This document shows positions 1-12,178 of a DNA stretch of 64,000 bases, one piece after another (within the stretch, counting starts at the first letter, position 1; every line of letters starts with the position of its first letter). Source of the DNA: Curvularia sp. ZM96. Lineage: Eukaryota; Ascomycota; Dothideomycetes; Pleosporales; Pleosporaceae. The DNA lies in the NCBI GenBank assembly GCA_022457065.1, contig JAJGBQ010000002.1, positions 372,001 through 436,000 of the forward strand, in the 5' to 3' direction. The position numbers and the translations under genes were made by a program. The notes below the pieces were generated by a model, which saw only the letters and a program-made list of their open reading frames with translations, searched no databases and had not been told where the DNA came from.

Positions 1-686
1 GTCCCAGCAAGTGTTACGTCTGCACATACACAAAGGCTTAAAGCCAAGCAGTGAAGGCGGAAAACCCTCTCTTCCACCTTTCCGCTCTTACAACGTGAGC
101 GCTAGACCCCACAATAATATAACACGTGATATTACTGCAATAGTAGTAGCATAACCCGGAATTCTATTAATATATCCGCGTCCATCCACAATGTTAGGGC
201 CCACTCAAGCAGTTTACATAAACTAGAACGCAAGCGTAACGCTTGTGGCCGCTCACGTTAGACGATAGATAGGTAGCACATGTGGGGCAGGTTCGTGCGA
301 AGGCCAAGGATCGTGGCGCTGCGACTACTGGGGTGGGGCACTTTCAACGGCACCACTCGTGATGAACCCACCGGTAATCCCCCTTGATGGAAGACCTGGT
401 CAGGTAAGACCCACGCTAGCCGATGTTGGAGAAGAACACTGGCGCAGCGTCCCCTAGATGAAAGCTCCGCGATTGCTTGCTAGTCTCTCATGCACACATG
501 GTTCACTATGTGGCTCCCCAAGTGGTCAATCTGTGGCACCTTCAGCGGATCTGTCGTGCTTATGGAGCTTAAAATAAAACTTGTATCGGTCAGGTGCAGG
601 ATGTTGGATTCACATTCGAAGCCGTGAGCTCACTCACAAGCTGTTCTGAACACTCCCTACACCGCGTCCTGCCAGAGCATACGAAC
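1..686. other. Intergenic, nothing recognised
   Basis: No reading frame, RNA gene or repeat could be supported here. The stretch leads into the first gene at 687 and has ordinary base composition. Confidence 0.5.
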
Positions 687-1649
687 ATGAAGATTCCTTC
701 ATACTTGCTAGCTTTGCCCGGTTTGCTCGGAGTGATTGCTGGTAAGCTATTTCTCACGGCCAAGGTTACGAGGCACTGACATCCTGTAGATTCATATATG
801 CAAGCGGATCCTGCTCCAGATCTGGGCCACGATGAACTCTGGCGCCTTCAGCACGAGTTTTACGAGCGTTGGATTACGCCCAATAATGTAAAAGAAGCCG
901 AATCAGTCAACTCAACTATATTCTCTGATAACGTAAGATTGTGGCTTTTGCATTGAGTCACTTGAGCTGACTATCAACAGATCCAGGGCCGCGTCTCTGA
1001 TACGCGCACATTCGTAGGCCGTGAACTCAACACGGAATACATCTTCGGGCTGTTTATGCCTTCAGAATCTCTATCTATAATTGGAAATCCGATGGAGTTC
1101 GAAATCATCCAGTTTGCGGCGGTCCAGAACATCGCATCAGCAACCACGCGCGTCAACTTTACCTTTCCGGCGTTCAATAATATCTCTCTTCCAGTTGTGA
1201 TCAACACATGGATGACGTGGAACTCTGCTCGTCAAATCACACAGTATGATGTTGTATTCAAGTGGTTCGGAAACCTTTTTCAAACTCTTATCCTGAGTTT
1301 AGGAGGCTCTGTTGAGGAAGCCAGCGACCAGACAGTAAATAAGATCGCTACATCGATATGCAACTCGCATTCAAGATATTGCAATGGCGCAAACGCGCAA
1401 TATAAGTCTTGGGACGAATGCTATAGTTTTTTGACGAAGGAGATACGCGTAGGACAGAGCTTCGAGCTAGGTATGAACACGCTCATGTGCCGCAGTGTGC
1501 ACGAGCTCATGGTCAAGTATCGGCCTGAAGTTCACTGCAGCCACATTGGTCCTACAGGAGGTGGAGAATGTGACGACTCCATTACATATGTCGAGAAAGT
1601 GGAGGAACGATTGGATATAAACTCCCCGTGGATTGCTACTAGGCCGTAG
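687..1649 (+). CDS. Secreted protein of unknown function, 288 aa
   Basis: Three exons rebuilt by frame continuity: 687-741, 790-932 and 981-1649, separated by 48-nt introns with GTAAGC/GTAAGA donors and TGTAG/ACAG acceptors. The ATG at 687 is chosen because it opens a signal peptide (MKIPSYLLALPGLLGVIA). The mature part (about residues 20-288) has several N-glycosylation sequons and a C-terminal third with regularly spaced cysteines (C-x-Y-W-like, then MCRSVHELM, HCSHIGP and GGECDD). I recognise this as the style of a conserved family of secreted ascomycete proteins, possibly with an NTF2-like fold, but cannot name a function. Extracellular or vacuolar location is inferred from the signal peptide. 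Confidence 0.75.
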
Positions 1650-3035
1650 GGACTTGTCAACACATGCTTGCGGGAGGGCTATGTCATTTATCGTACTCTG
1701 AGGGTCTCTCTTAGCGTTTAGAGTCTGCCCATACCATTCCCAAGAATTTTCTATAAGGAAATTTGGTAAAACAGCGTTTATACTCGCATGCTAAACACAA
1801 CTAAAACTCTAAATTGCCCATATCTCACGTCCATCCCTACGTGCCGAGGCGCACGGTGTAACAAGACGCTTTCTCTTCCGGACCCCCGGATTTCCCTCAG
1901 CACTCTTGAATACAGACAATTACAATACGCATCTATTCTACAGTTCTTGTTCTCTAAACGTGTCAGTCTCCGACGTTGAAAAACGTGTTTTTAATTGTGC
2001 TGTCGCTCATCTCACGAACTCCGTCTCCCAACTCTCCTCTAAAACTCCCCTGTTTATTTGTGATAGCACATCTAAGGAGAGCTCGGTAGGCCAAGAGGGA
2101 ATATAAGATAGCAGAGGTTAAGATGCAGTGTTAAAATGTCGATAAAGGGTGACGAGGGTACATCCCGGCAGTTTCTCTGCACAAACAGCAAGATCCTCAA
2201 AACGCGTCCAGCCAGACGTGTGCTGCTAGTAACCTTTAACTTGCAGCACAGTAGCTTGCAGTAGCGTGCTAAGATATGTACGCGCGAGCGCGCGCCCCGC
2301 GCGCTGTGGCCAAGAATCGCAGATCTGAGCACTCTGCCATAGGCAGCTCTTACTACCGACTTTGTAGGTACTACACTAGCTGTTAGTCTGGCAGAACAAC
2401 AGAAGAGAAAGACATTGTACACTGCCTGCTTGGGATTCTTGGTGTCTCTATGCCCACCGCGTATGGCGAAGGACAGGAGAGCGCACAAAGCAGACTGTAG
2501 GCAGAAGTAGAGGCAGCTGCTGACGCACCGTCGATCATCCCATTCTTACAAAACCCCCGCTTTGTAACCCTGGTCATCGAACAGCAATAACTTCTCCTAC
2601 GCAAGAATGTTGAAGAGTACGTGGATTAATCCCAAGTAGTGTCATACCAGCAGCTGTATTAAGCCTCTTGACATGAACCAGCGGCTACTTGTGTTACAGT
2701 CGTTAGCGACTGCGGCTTCACCTCTTCGTGCAGCATTCCACAAAATCAGTCATCATTAGATCGAAGACTGACCAATCGCATCGACTATTCTGTAGCAGAC
2801 ATCGAGCGCTAAGCCATATACAGAGGGTGAGACTGTTCAAAACCATTGCGCAGCTGCGTGCAGAGTGGAGCCGCAATCGCTAACAACTGTAACATGTGCT
2901 TGTGTTCTACAAGTACTGCATGTCCGTCATCCATCACCTATAACGCTGTTTTGCCTATCACTCTAACTTAGGTCTGCCTTTCACCCCTATCATACGCTCG
3001 TGCACATACATAGCCTATGACTCTTAACACTCAAA
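1650..3035. other. Intergenic, nothing recognised
   Basis: Only short overlapping frames with no family resemblance. At about 2279-2303 there is an unusual alternating CG tract that breaks up the otherwise ordinary composition. Confidence 0.4.
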
Positions 3036-3544
3036 ATGACATACATCATCAGCGGGGTATATTGCATAGTAGGCTATCGACAAGTTTGGTGGTTACGAGA
3101 CATGGCTGACTAAAACAAGGTTTTGGAATGGATCCTACTGGTCCTGGTCTACGCCGTTGTCGCCGAGCGTATCCACATGCGCCAATTTCGCTTCCGAGAA
3201 AACCTAGACATGGCCGGCTATCTCCTGATCGTCTCTGCCCTCAACGCTTTAGCTCTAGTGACTTGGGATACAATTGCATACAAGACGGGTGTATTAGATG
3301 GCAAAGTGAAGTCCGAGTTGCTATCTAAAGTAGGTGTTGATATGACCATTTGCTTCTTCTTGCAGATCTGCGCTCTCTTTACGACGTAGATTTACTATGA
3401 AATTCCTCTGCTAACGATTACAGATCCTGTTTGCATGTTTGCCTTGTACTGGAGTCTCGTCACTTCCGAAAGTCGATGAACAATGCGAAGCACTTTGTTA
3501 GTCACCAGCCTGTTCGTCGCTGGAGGGCGTGTATGTACATATAG
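3036..3544 (+). CDS. Possible small membrane protein, 135 aa
   Basis: Tentative three-exon model: 3036-3056, 3120-3385 and 3424-3544. The first intron (GTATAT...ACAAG) and second (GTAGAT...TTACAG, only 38 nt) both keep the frame open, which is why I prefer this to the ATG-less ORF in the middle. Two hydrophobic segments are visible, near residues 8-22 and 41-60, and a third near 80-95. The arrangement of a basic loop followed by a hydrophobic segment faintly recalls the N-terminal half of fungal Pth11/SAT4-type rhodopsin-like membrane proteins, so it could be a decayed fragment of one. The unusually short second intron and the lack of a clear family keep confidence low. Confidence 0.3.
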
Positions 3545-4440
3545 ATTTTTCCACCGTTTGGCTTCAATATATGTACGAGTTACGGATCCTCACTCGCTTT
3601 CGAGTAATGTGGAAAACAATAGTGTGGCGGAGGAATTGCGATATCGGCAACTTTGACAACATTCTCCAATACTTACGTTGGCCTTGAATGAAAACTCCGA
3701 CCACAGACATGGCTTCCCATTGCCTATTGTTGTTAACTACCCCTTTGTCCTTATTTTCACTGTTCTTCTTTTGACTAATTACAGCTAACTATGTACTTAT
3801 ATCAACGCTAAGCGAAACTGCCCTCCAAGCTGCAGTAGGCGCTCACACCAACTCGTACGGTCTCCCTATCCAGCCCCCTGATGAAGTCGTTTAGCGAAGC
3901 AGACGCTACAAGCCTTGTTTTGCCAGCACCTGCCGACGAATAGCTCCAAACTGCTAATGTGTCCATCTAAACACAAATCCATTGAAAACTAGAAGCACAA
4001 CATCTTGAGTTTCACGAAGAGTATAGTAGTAAATAGATTTTCACGCTTCTGCTGTAGTCTAGGGCCAGGAAGTAGCCGACTAGTCTACGGGCTCGCCATT
4101 CTAGATTGGCCGCTATACAGTTGTGTCATACGCTTTTGCTAATTTCAGGGCCTGCCGCCCAATCAAAAATCTGTATTAACTAGCTTCCTAATTAGCTAGT
4201 AGGTGTTGTTGGGTCTGTAGGTGGAAACCCAATGTGGCTTAGGGGTGTAGTATCACGCGCCGTCTACTTGTATCTTCATACTGCGCACGTTGATAGCTAT
4301 TCCTATTGCTCAAAGGATGGAAAATGAAATGCCCTTCCTCTCTCGCAATACGAGCACCCAATTTTCTTGTCTCCTCTTGTCGTAGCTGTGTTTTGTATAT
4401 ATGGCAGCTATGAACTCACATTGTTCTCAGCCACATTCGT
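3545..4440. other. Intergenic, nothing recognised
   Basis: Region between the possible membrane protein and the 3' end of the syntaxin gene. No coding frame or structured repeat found. Confidence 0.5.
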
Positions 4441-5633
4441 CTATTTGGGTTTCAGCTTAAAGTACAATCCAAGGATCAGAGCAATCACGCATAGAATTGT
4501 GACAATGGTCAATAAGATGCACCATTTACGTCTTCTAGCCCGCCTCGCCGACGTGATGGCCTTGCCTAGCTGTCGGTTTGCTTCTTTACTATTATCCTCG
4601 ACTTGCACAGCTCGGACTTCTGCTTCTGCGATTGGCAGATCCTGGTAGATGATTTGCTCGTTGAGCTGGGTAAATAGCAAAGCAAGCTCGCTCATAGTCT
4701 TTTCGATGCGCTGAATGTCGTTATGGCGCGCATGTACCGCACTGAGAACACTCGTCGCTTGACCACTACGGTTGAATTTGAGCTAAGGGTGTGTTAGAGA
4801 CGGTTTCCTTAATATCTAACTCTTAATTTACACTTACAGCCTGGGTAAAGATGCCCTCGTCGCCTAAGTCGGAATTAGCCACCTCTTCGACCTCAGCATC
4901 CGTGGCGTCCGGGTTAATGATGCGGTATTGCCTTCCAATAGCTTCGCGGTACCTCTTAGAATAATCAGCCTCCTCCTTCTGGAAATCCTCGAGCTGGCTC
5001 TTGAAACTTCTCTTGAGCGCCTCAACCTGAGACCTTTTTGCTCTGCTATTAGGATCGCGCACAACATCTCTCTCTAGAAACTGGATCTCGTCCTTGATTT
5101 GTGTATTCCTAATCTGCGTATTAGTTACAATCGCCTCGATTTCAGCACTAGAGAGGTTGTCAGGCGAGGAAAGCATGCGCTGGTGGATGCTGGCAATGGC
5201 TTGGATATCCGAGGTTAGCTGGCCGATTCGCTCCTTTGCGCCTTTGATGCGCGCAAAGAAGTCATCTTGGCTTAGAGGCTGGGCTCCAGGCGCCTCTATA
5301 GTGTTGCCTAATGCAGGCAAGTTGCTCATGGGCACGTCTGTATGAGCAATGTTTGGCGCGTTCGTGTTGGACGGGCTCAAGGCACCAGCTTGCGAGTATT
5401 GCGATGGCTGTGAGTAATTCGACTCGCCATGGCGTTGGAGGGGCGCTGGGGGATTGGGCTGTTGCTGCGGCTGGCCGTACTATACCGTCGCATTAGTCTC
5501 GTGATGTCATGTTAGGAATGCGACTGCTTACACTTCCGCTATATGGATTGGCGGAGCCATAGCTGTCACCACCACCGTACGGATTTGCCTGCGCACCATA
5601 TCTTCCTTTATGCTGTTGGTAGTTCTGTATCAT
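4441..5633 (-). CDS. Syntaxin-type t-SNARE (Sso1/Sso2-like), 361 aa
   Basis: Three exons on the minus strand: 5633-5532, 5479-4838 and 4782-4441, with introns of 52 and 55 nt. The product starts with a Gln/Gly/Tyr-rich low-complexity stretch (residues 1-70), then an N-terminal helical syntaxin domain (about 90-230), a SNARE motif (about 250-310) and a C-terminal membrane helix ending in a short basic tail (about 335-361). The SNARE core keeps the zero-layer glutamine (IIYQD) and the heptad pattern, although its C-terminal half is divergent. Syntaxins of this kind act as Qa-SNAREs for fusion of secretory vesicles with the plasma membrane; assignment to the plasma-membrane class comes from the basic Arg/Lys cluster before the anchor. 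Single-copy or paralogue status cannot be judged here. Confidence 0.88.
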
Positions 5634-7542
5634 GTCGGATATATGGTAGGGTAGGTTGGTAGCGAAAAAAAAACAATGGGTTCGGGATGGCGCGGTGAAC
5701 CTTGAGAAGCAGCTGCATAAGCTACAAATAATATGCGCTGTTGGGGTGTGAGCCTAGATACTATACGCTTCTTGCGCGAGCCCAAGGCTGATAGTAGTAA
5801 AGAACCAAGATGTAGTCAGCTCGCAGGCAGAAGATTAGGCATTGCATATCAGTGCACATATGTACATCTATATATGCGTGCTATATCGCGGCTGTGGCAT
5901 GTGGGGGACCGCGCTCAATAAGTGCGGATTGACTATTATGGTAATCAACAAGTGCTTACGAAGTACTTCACCTTTCGATCGTTAGACAGGGCCACACGGT
6001 GCAGCCTTGACCGCTGTCGCATAATCAAACCTTACTTAAATCAATGGCACAATACAGCAACTCATCGTTCAAAGCGTCACCTACAGCGACAAGACTACAG
6101 CGATTGCAGCTTCACCACTGCAGGCAGTATGCTGTAGCAACATTTCAACTCAACTTTAATACAAACTCAATTTAACCTGGTCGAAAATGGCGGGCCTTTG
6201 GGATCAGCGGATACCGAGTGCATTGGTAGCCACAAACCACTCGGGGTGCTAGCCTTGCCCGTAAGCAACACTAGATCTGTTGACCTGTCCTGCAACCGAT
6301 ACCTTCGGCCCGAACCGGCAGAGACAAGCTTGAGCAGCGATGCAATAGTTTGTTACTGCCGTTTTACCTCTGCATCCAGATGAGCGACGTTTTCGAACAT
6401 CCTGGTGTTCTATGTAGGTATTTCTTAGCGTTATTTTTCTGAGCCCCACAACAACCGACGGGAATGGTCATTGCTTAACCTAATGATGGCTGCAGGAACA
6501 AAGCCCTAATCGCTGATGACTGTATTTACATTGACATGGTAGATCAGTGCATACGCGTTTGACACATGAGCGCCGATGCTAACATGCGTCTAGGAAATCA
6601 CTACTTACTCCGTAGGTAGTTAACACCAGTTACTAAGCAATTTGCGCAGCGCTACGCACCAGGGTCGCCCCTGTAGAGCGCAAGCTTACCAGGAATGGCC
6701 GTTGCAGCTCTTTACGTCTTTTTTTTTTCCGACGACATCGCAGTTACTACCTGAGATGGCCATGTTCATTAAGCAAAATTACTAAGTTTTCTTTGGAAAT
6801 TGTCGCAGGCAAGTGCAGGCGGTTGTGTGCATCTTCGCCCAAGTGCGAGGAACTATGCTGACTGATTAAACAGCGAGCATCATCACGATCGCTATATTAC
6901 ACAGCTGCAATGAACGAACCATGAGCTCACGCTCATTTGCCACATGTTCTGATCCAGCTCTAGCCGTGCAAGTGTATCACAGGCGAGGGCTCCACTTCTG
7001 ACGTGAGCTGCAGATATCAGTGTATCTAGCAACGTCCAACTCGAACTTTCCATAAGATTTCTATTGTTCTAGTTACGACCAGGAACTACATCGGAAGCCC
7101 TTTACGAGATGATTGAGCCAAAATATACCATGAGACAGGACTAGCAAACTTACAAAGTTCATGAGACGTTGTTTTATGAGATGCACTATCAACTCCACAC
7201 GCTTCATAGGAGCTATGTTTATCCCCACGATATGCGGTCTGACGTAAAGTGCAAGCGGCGCAGCCTTTTCTTCTTCTAGGCAGTGATCGTGTAGCCTATC
7301 CTATTTGCTTACGCTATCACGCATCTTATTGAAACAAGCTGTTCACTCTCCTACATCCACCTCTGCTTGTCATCTCTGTTATGCAGCAGTCCTCTGCATA
7401 ATTTCTAAGCTACCTACCGGAGTAGTTCATAACCCACTATTCGGTTCCAAAGACGTCAAGTCGATCCAGTGGAAAACTTCCTCGCTTTGACGGTCCTATT
7501 TTGTCCCCCCAGACTGTTGCGAAGACCCATTGTTCAATCATT
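5634..7542. other. Long intergenic region
   Basis: About 1.9 kb upstream of both the syntaxin (-) and the kinase (+), so it should hold both promoters. Only short unrelated frames are present. I see no tRNA or transposon signature. Confidence 0.5.
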
Positions 7543-9010
7543 ATGACGAACGCCACCACTTTTCCAAACATCGTCGGCGTCCGCTACGGCATCGGCAAGC
7601 AGATTGGCGAGGGCTCCTTTGGCACCATCTTTGAGGGCACTAACCTGCTCAACCACCAGCAGGTCGCTATCAAGTTCGAGCCTTTCAAGAGCACAGCTCC
7701 TCAACTGGGCAACGAATATCGCACGTACAAGGCCCTTCTCGGTTGCCGTAAGTTTTCTTATTTTCTCTATCATATACCCTAATGTCGTCTACTTCATCGA
7801 TGAGCTTTATACACTTGAGGAACCCAGCTAATATGACGCAGCCGGGATTCCTAAAGTCTACTATTTTGGCCGAGAGGGCCTCCACAACATCCTGGTCATC
7901 GATTTGCTCGGTCCTAGTCTGGAAGACCTGTTCCGGCAATGCAACAGAAAATTCACAGTTAAAACTGTAATTATGGTCGCTAAGCAGATGGTATGTTCAT
8001 CGAGCGCTCTTTCCACCTTCCAAGTCTAAACTATGTGTAGTTGTCAAGAATCCAGACAGTTCACGAAAAGAATCTTATTCACCGCGACGTGAAGCCGGAG
8101 AATTTCCTCGTTGGTCGGCTGAACTCTAGGAGCGCCAACATAATCCATGTGGTGGATTTTGGCATGGCTAAACAGTACCGGGAACCCAAGACGAAACAAC
8201 ACATTCCATACAGGGAACGCAAGTCTCTCACTGGTACAGCACGTTACATGAGTATCAACACTCATCTTAGACGCGAGCAGTCTCGCAGAGACGACCTGGA
8301 AGCTCTGGGTTATGTCATGATGTACTTCCTCCGAGGTGGTCTTCCATGGCAGGGTCTCAAGGCTACTACCAACGAGCAGAAGTACAACAAAATTAGTAGA
8401 ATGAAGCAAACAGTTCCGATCGAAGACATTTGCAAAGGCTTTCCTGGTTTGTCTATCAGTCTTTCCTTCTGTAAAATATGACTCACAAATAATAGAAGAG
8501 TTCAGCAAGTACCTTGTTTACGTCCGTAACCTGGGATTCGAGGATACACCTGACTACGACTACCTACGTGGACTGCTTACCCAGGCGCTTGAAAGCACTG
8601 GCGACTTTGAGGACGGTGAGTATGACTGGATCAAGCCGAACGGTCAGATGGGCTGGAAGGCTATGAGGATCAACTCCATGGTCCCACAGATGCATCACCC
8701 CAACGTTCGCCAGAACTTCCCTACCGCCGTTGTCATCCACGACCAACGCAGCATGGCACATCTGCCGGTGGAGCACCACGGCTTGATGCGATCCCTCCCG
8801 AACTACGTATTAACGCAATCTGCATCCAGAAGAAACTGTGACCAAGCTCAGTTCGAATGCAGTCAATCAAGCCTAATCCAAAATCAATACCGCGTGACAT
8901 ATCCGCAAAGTCCAAATGCGCGGCCATTACAAGAGCAGCGGGAGCCTGAGGTGCAGCACTTCATGCAGAAGTTTACTAACACACTTTGCTGCAGCAAAAG
9001 CCACGGATAA
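7543..9010 (+). CDS. Casein kinase 1, Yck1/Yck2-type, 424 aa
   Basis: Four exons: 7543-7747, 7842-7990, 8041-8446 and 8496-9010; each junction restores the canonical CK1 sequence (GC|PGIP, KQM|LSRIQ, GFP|EEF). The kinase domain (about 12-285) shows the glycine loop IGEGSFG, ATP lysine K44, catalytic HRD at 132-134, DFG at 157-159 and the CK1 signature around the HIPYRERKSLTGTARYMSIN segment. Family-wide, Yck kinases are palmitoylated on a C-terminal Cys pair and phosphorylate plasma-membrane proteins. A Cys pair is present at 418-419 but is followed by five more residues (SKSHG), and the catalytic loop reads LIHRD where this subfamily usually has IYRD. It may be a second, diverged Yck-type paralogue. 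Confidence 0.92.
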
Positions 9011-9755
9011 CGAGTCCGCTACACGAACTACAGAATTCTGTGCATGTTTCGTCGTAATGCGGTGCTCACTAATCCAACCTGACTTCTGATCCACATCCTG
9101 TTCTAGAGATAGAAAATGAAATATAACTCATCTTTCTTAGGTTTTCTTGTCAGTATTGATGCGTGAGCTTCCAACTCAAAGTACCTGTAACTTTGTCCGT
9201 TACGGCATTCGTTCCGTCGCGAAGGTATGCACATTAAAGAATACGTCACCTCACGTGAGCAAAGCCTTTGTACTTTTTGTTCATAATGCAGTCGTGTACA
9301 CTCTCATGCACTTGCAGCTTCCGGTTTCTGCAAGCAGACGACCTTTAATCCTACGCTAAGCCTCTATCGCTTAGTGGTAATCTTACCCAGATAGTACTAG
9401 TTTCTACCAGCAATGCCATGGGTCGATCTGCTTTCAGACGCTCAGACCAATCAATGTGTCATATCTATAGAGCCTAAGACTTTTCCAGATAAGCGTATGC
9501 CAGGCGGATCCATGTCCCGCGTGGGATAACAAGTAAGCCGGGTGTGCAAAGCGGAAGCTACAAATGCATGAGAGTGTAGCTTGACTGGTAGTGCGATCTC
9601 TGACTTTTAAGCCAATTCTAACTGTGAAATGTGAACAGATTTCTATAATTATATGATCTCTCTGATTTACTTGGAACAGGTGGCACAGAAGAGACGTTGA
9701 TGCTTTCATTTAGATGCTTAGGGTAGGTGGTAAGCCCAGAAAAGCCCTACCTGAT
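9011..9755. other. Intergenic, convergent 3' ends
   Basis: Lies between the 3' ends of the kinase gene (+) and the recombinase gene (-). No additional gene or repeat recognised. Confidence 0.5.
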
Positions 9756-12178
9756 CTATTTAAAGCTGTTCGAAACGGTGCCGTGCAGCTCGAAAGCATG
9801 ACGCCGCATGTCCATTACAGTCTCTAGGTGTTCATTACATAGTTCACATCTTTCGCCCGTACTTTCGTTGAACTTCCTTAGATGCCCTTTGAAGTGTTTA
9901 CTTAGGTCACCTGGCGACGAAAAACGGTACACACGTTCTTCCACGGCGAGATGTTTGTTGCCTAGACATATAAAGCATATCTTTGGTCTTTTTTCCTCGA
10001 CAAGAGCTTTTTTCGCGTGTTCGATTTTGTTTTCGTCCATGTCAACGGTCTCTTGAGGCATAGAGTTGGCGCTGGCGTCTTCTATACGGTTTCTTGGCGT
10101 TCCACCTTCCTCATAACCGCAGTAGCTTGCAACTTCCCTGATGGCTTTAACTCTTCGTTCAGCCTCTTCCTCAATAGTTGATCCAGGTAAAGACATGAGT
10201 GATGCGATCAACTCCTTATGCTGCTGTGTGCGTCTAACACACTGGTTTAATCCGGTCTTGATCTTTTTCTCAAACTTTCCACCCGAAAGTTGTAACTGTA
10301 TATCTTCCATCGCTCGCTTTCTGTCGTACTCTCTCCTGATGGTCTTTAGGAGTGCGTTCCTCTTCTGCTGCCTTTCGTTGCGGATCCTTCTTATGTGCTC
10401 CTCGTATCCTGGAGACCCTTTGCTTAGTTTTTTCAGCTTCTTTAGTAGCCTATAGATTTCCGGATCTTGGTTAACAGACTCTGATTGTTCTCGAGTAAGA
10501 GATCGCGGTCGGTCTGGATCGATGGATCGGCTCATTCTGGTTGCTGCCTGTATGAGTTCGCTCTGTGGCCTTGTGCCTCTCACAACAGCTTGTACATCCA
10601 ATCTAATGTTTCTTGAACCGTAATGATTCAAGAAGACCCTTGAGTTGGAGTGATTCATGATCATGTTTCGCAAGTTTTCGCTAACGTCTCCTATGATTAG
10701 AGATTAGTAAATTTTGTTTACTAGATTCATTTCCATTTCTTTTCCCACATACCATTCTGGTCAAAAGCATTGCCTGATCCGTATCGGAGACAGTACGGTT
10801 TCGCCACATCTTTAAACCCTGCGATCTCACCGACTTGTTTCATATGCTGTTTGACAGTATAGTACGGTAAGTCCTCATTACTAATTACGCGTCTAGTTGT
10901 TGTTTTATCGTATCGACGAAAAACGCAGAGATCAAAAACTGTTTCCTTAAGAGGTATAACGAGTTCGTTACACTCAGGTCGGATATCAAGCTTGTATAAG
11001 TCCTCTGGGGTCAAGTCAGAGTTCAAAAAGACATTGTCGTGAAACATGAGACCTAGTAAATAGACGTGGGGGCTCATGCAAAGAGAGGGATCGAAAAGAA
11101 TTTCAGGGATGTCGAAAGTATTCCTGTGATGTTAGCGGACTCCGCATAGTCATAGAAGTGCTCAGATATTTGTATACATACGACGGTTTAGGACCTAAGT
11201 ACGTTTTGGTGTTGCGGTACGTCAATTCTATAAGAATGTTATGTGGGCCACCATCTGGATGTCGCTGTATGGAGAGTTTCACATCCCTATAGCGCAACCC
11301 TAGGAGGGCGGTAGGACGATTTGCTGTGATGAAACCCCCTTGTATAAAGAAGCATGTCTGGATGCGGTACCTTCCCACATCGAACATCTTCTGGGTGGTT
11401 GTCAATGTTGTTTGTACGATCTCAAGAACATCTTTTACGTCCATCATAGGTTTCTCTGCCGGTTGAAAACTCAAGTCATATTCCTGAGCTAAGTCGCGTG
11501 TCAACTTTGAATCTTGTTAGCTCAACTTCCGAGGCATAGCTTGCTAGGCAAAACGAGGGTATAACTGACAATCAACGTCTTTTCTTTCATCTCGCTGTCC
11601 ATGTCCCTCTCTGTGACCTTCCTGTACAATATGAGGAAGTTCTTTCGGTAAGTACTCAGAGAAGATGCTGATTTGGTTCCGCGAAGCTTTCTTTTTTTTT
11701 TTTCATCTGGTCCTATCTTTTGGTCCAACTTCCACGAGAGGAAGCTTTTATAATCACCAGCTGTCAAATTCACCATCATTTCAACTGGGTCCCTGTTCAC
11801 TATTGTTTTACAATATCTATGAGGGAATCAGCTTCGTAAGTTTTGAAAGTGCGACCTAATAAAAGAAAGTGAAGAGCAAAGAAGTTGAGGGAAGACTTAC
11901 TGTTGCCATTGCAGCTTAATGTTATTCTGTTGCGCAGTCGTGCTACGTGTGTACTTATTAGTGATCGTCGTGTTATTGATGTTTCTTGCGATCGCTCGAT
12001 AATATTCCGCTGAACGGCCAGCTTCATCTCCAGATGTTTCATCGTCGCTGGGCAGACCTGGTCGCGACTTCGATTCATTTCTGATGTCGCTCCCCACACT
12101 GGTACCATCATTCTCGTACTCCGGATCATTGTATGACAAGTTGGATGTTGAGACGGAGCTTATGCGACTGCTACTCAT
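9756..12178 (-). CDS. DUF3435 tyrosine recombinase (Starship captain-type), 717 aa
   Basis: Five exons: 12178-11901, 11816-11570, 11504-11182, 11123-10753 and 10690-9756; introns are 58-84 nt and every junction preserves frame, so the gene appears intact. Diagnostic segments of the DUF3435 family are TYRNTKTYLGPKPSNTFDIP, SPHVYLLGL, YKLDIRPECNEL and, near the catalytic end, MNHSNSRVFLNHY followed by DVQAVVRG. Candidate catalytic residues are Arg238 (ANRPTALLGLRYRDV), Arg396 (CLRYGSG) and Tyr430 (HY). The C-terminus (about 600-710) has paired Cys/His zinc-finger-like motifs (CFICLGNKH; CELCNEHLE...H..ELHG). Proteins of this family move Starship giant elements, sitting at one edge and facing inward; many copies are solitary. 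Intron 2 uses a rare GTCAGT donor and is the least certain junction. Confidence 0.85.

Noticed and set aside
2072..2488. A 138-codon minus-strand ORF
   Set aside because: Crosses the alternating CG tract, has no ATG-supported start that looks natural and no recognisable domain.
9808..10455. Plus-strand ORFs opposite the recombinase
   Set aside because: Antisense shadows of a recognisable minus-strand protein.
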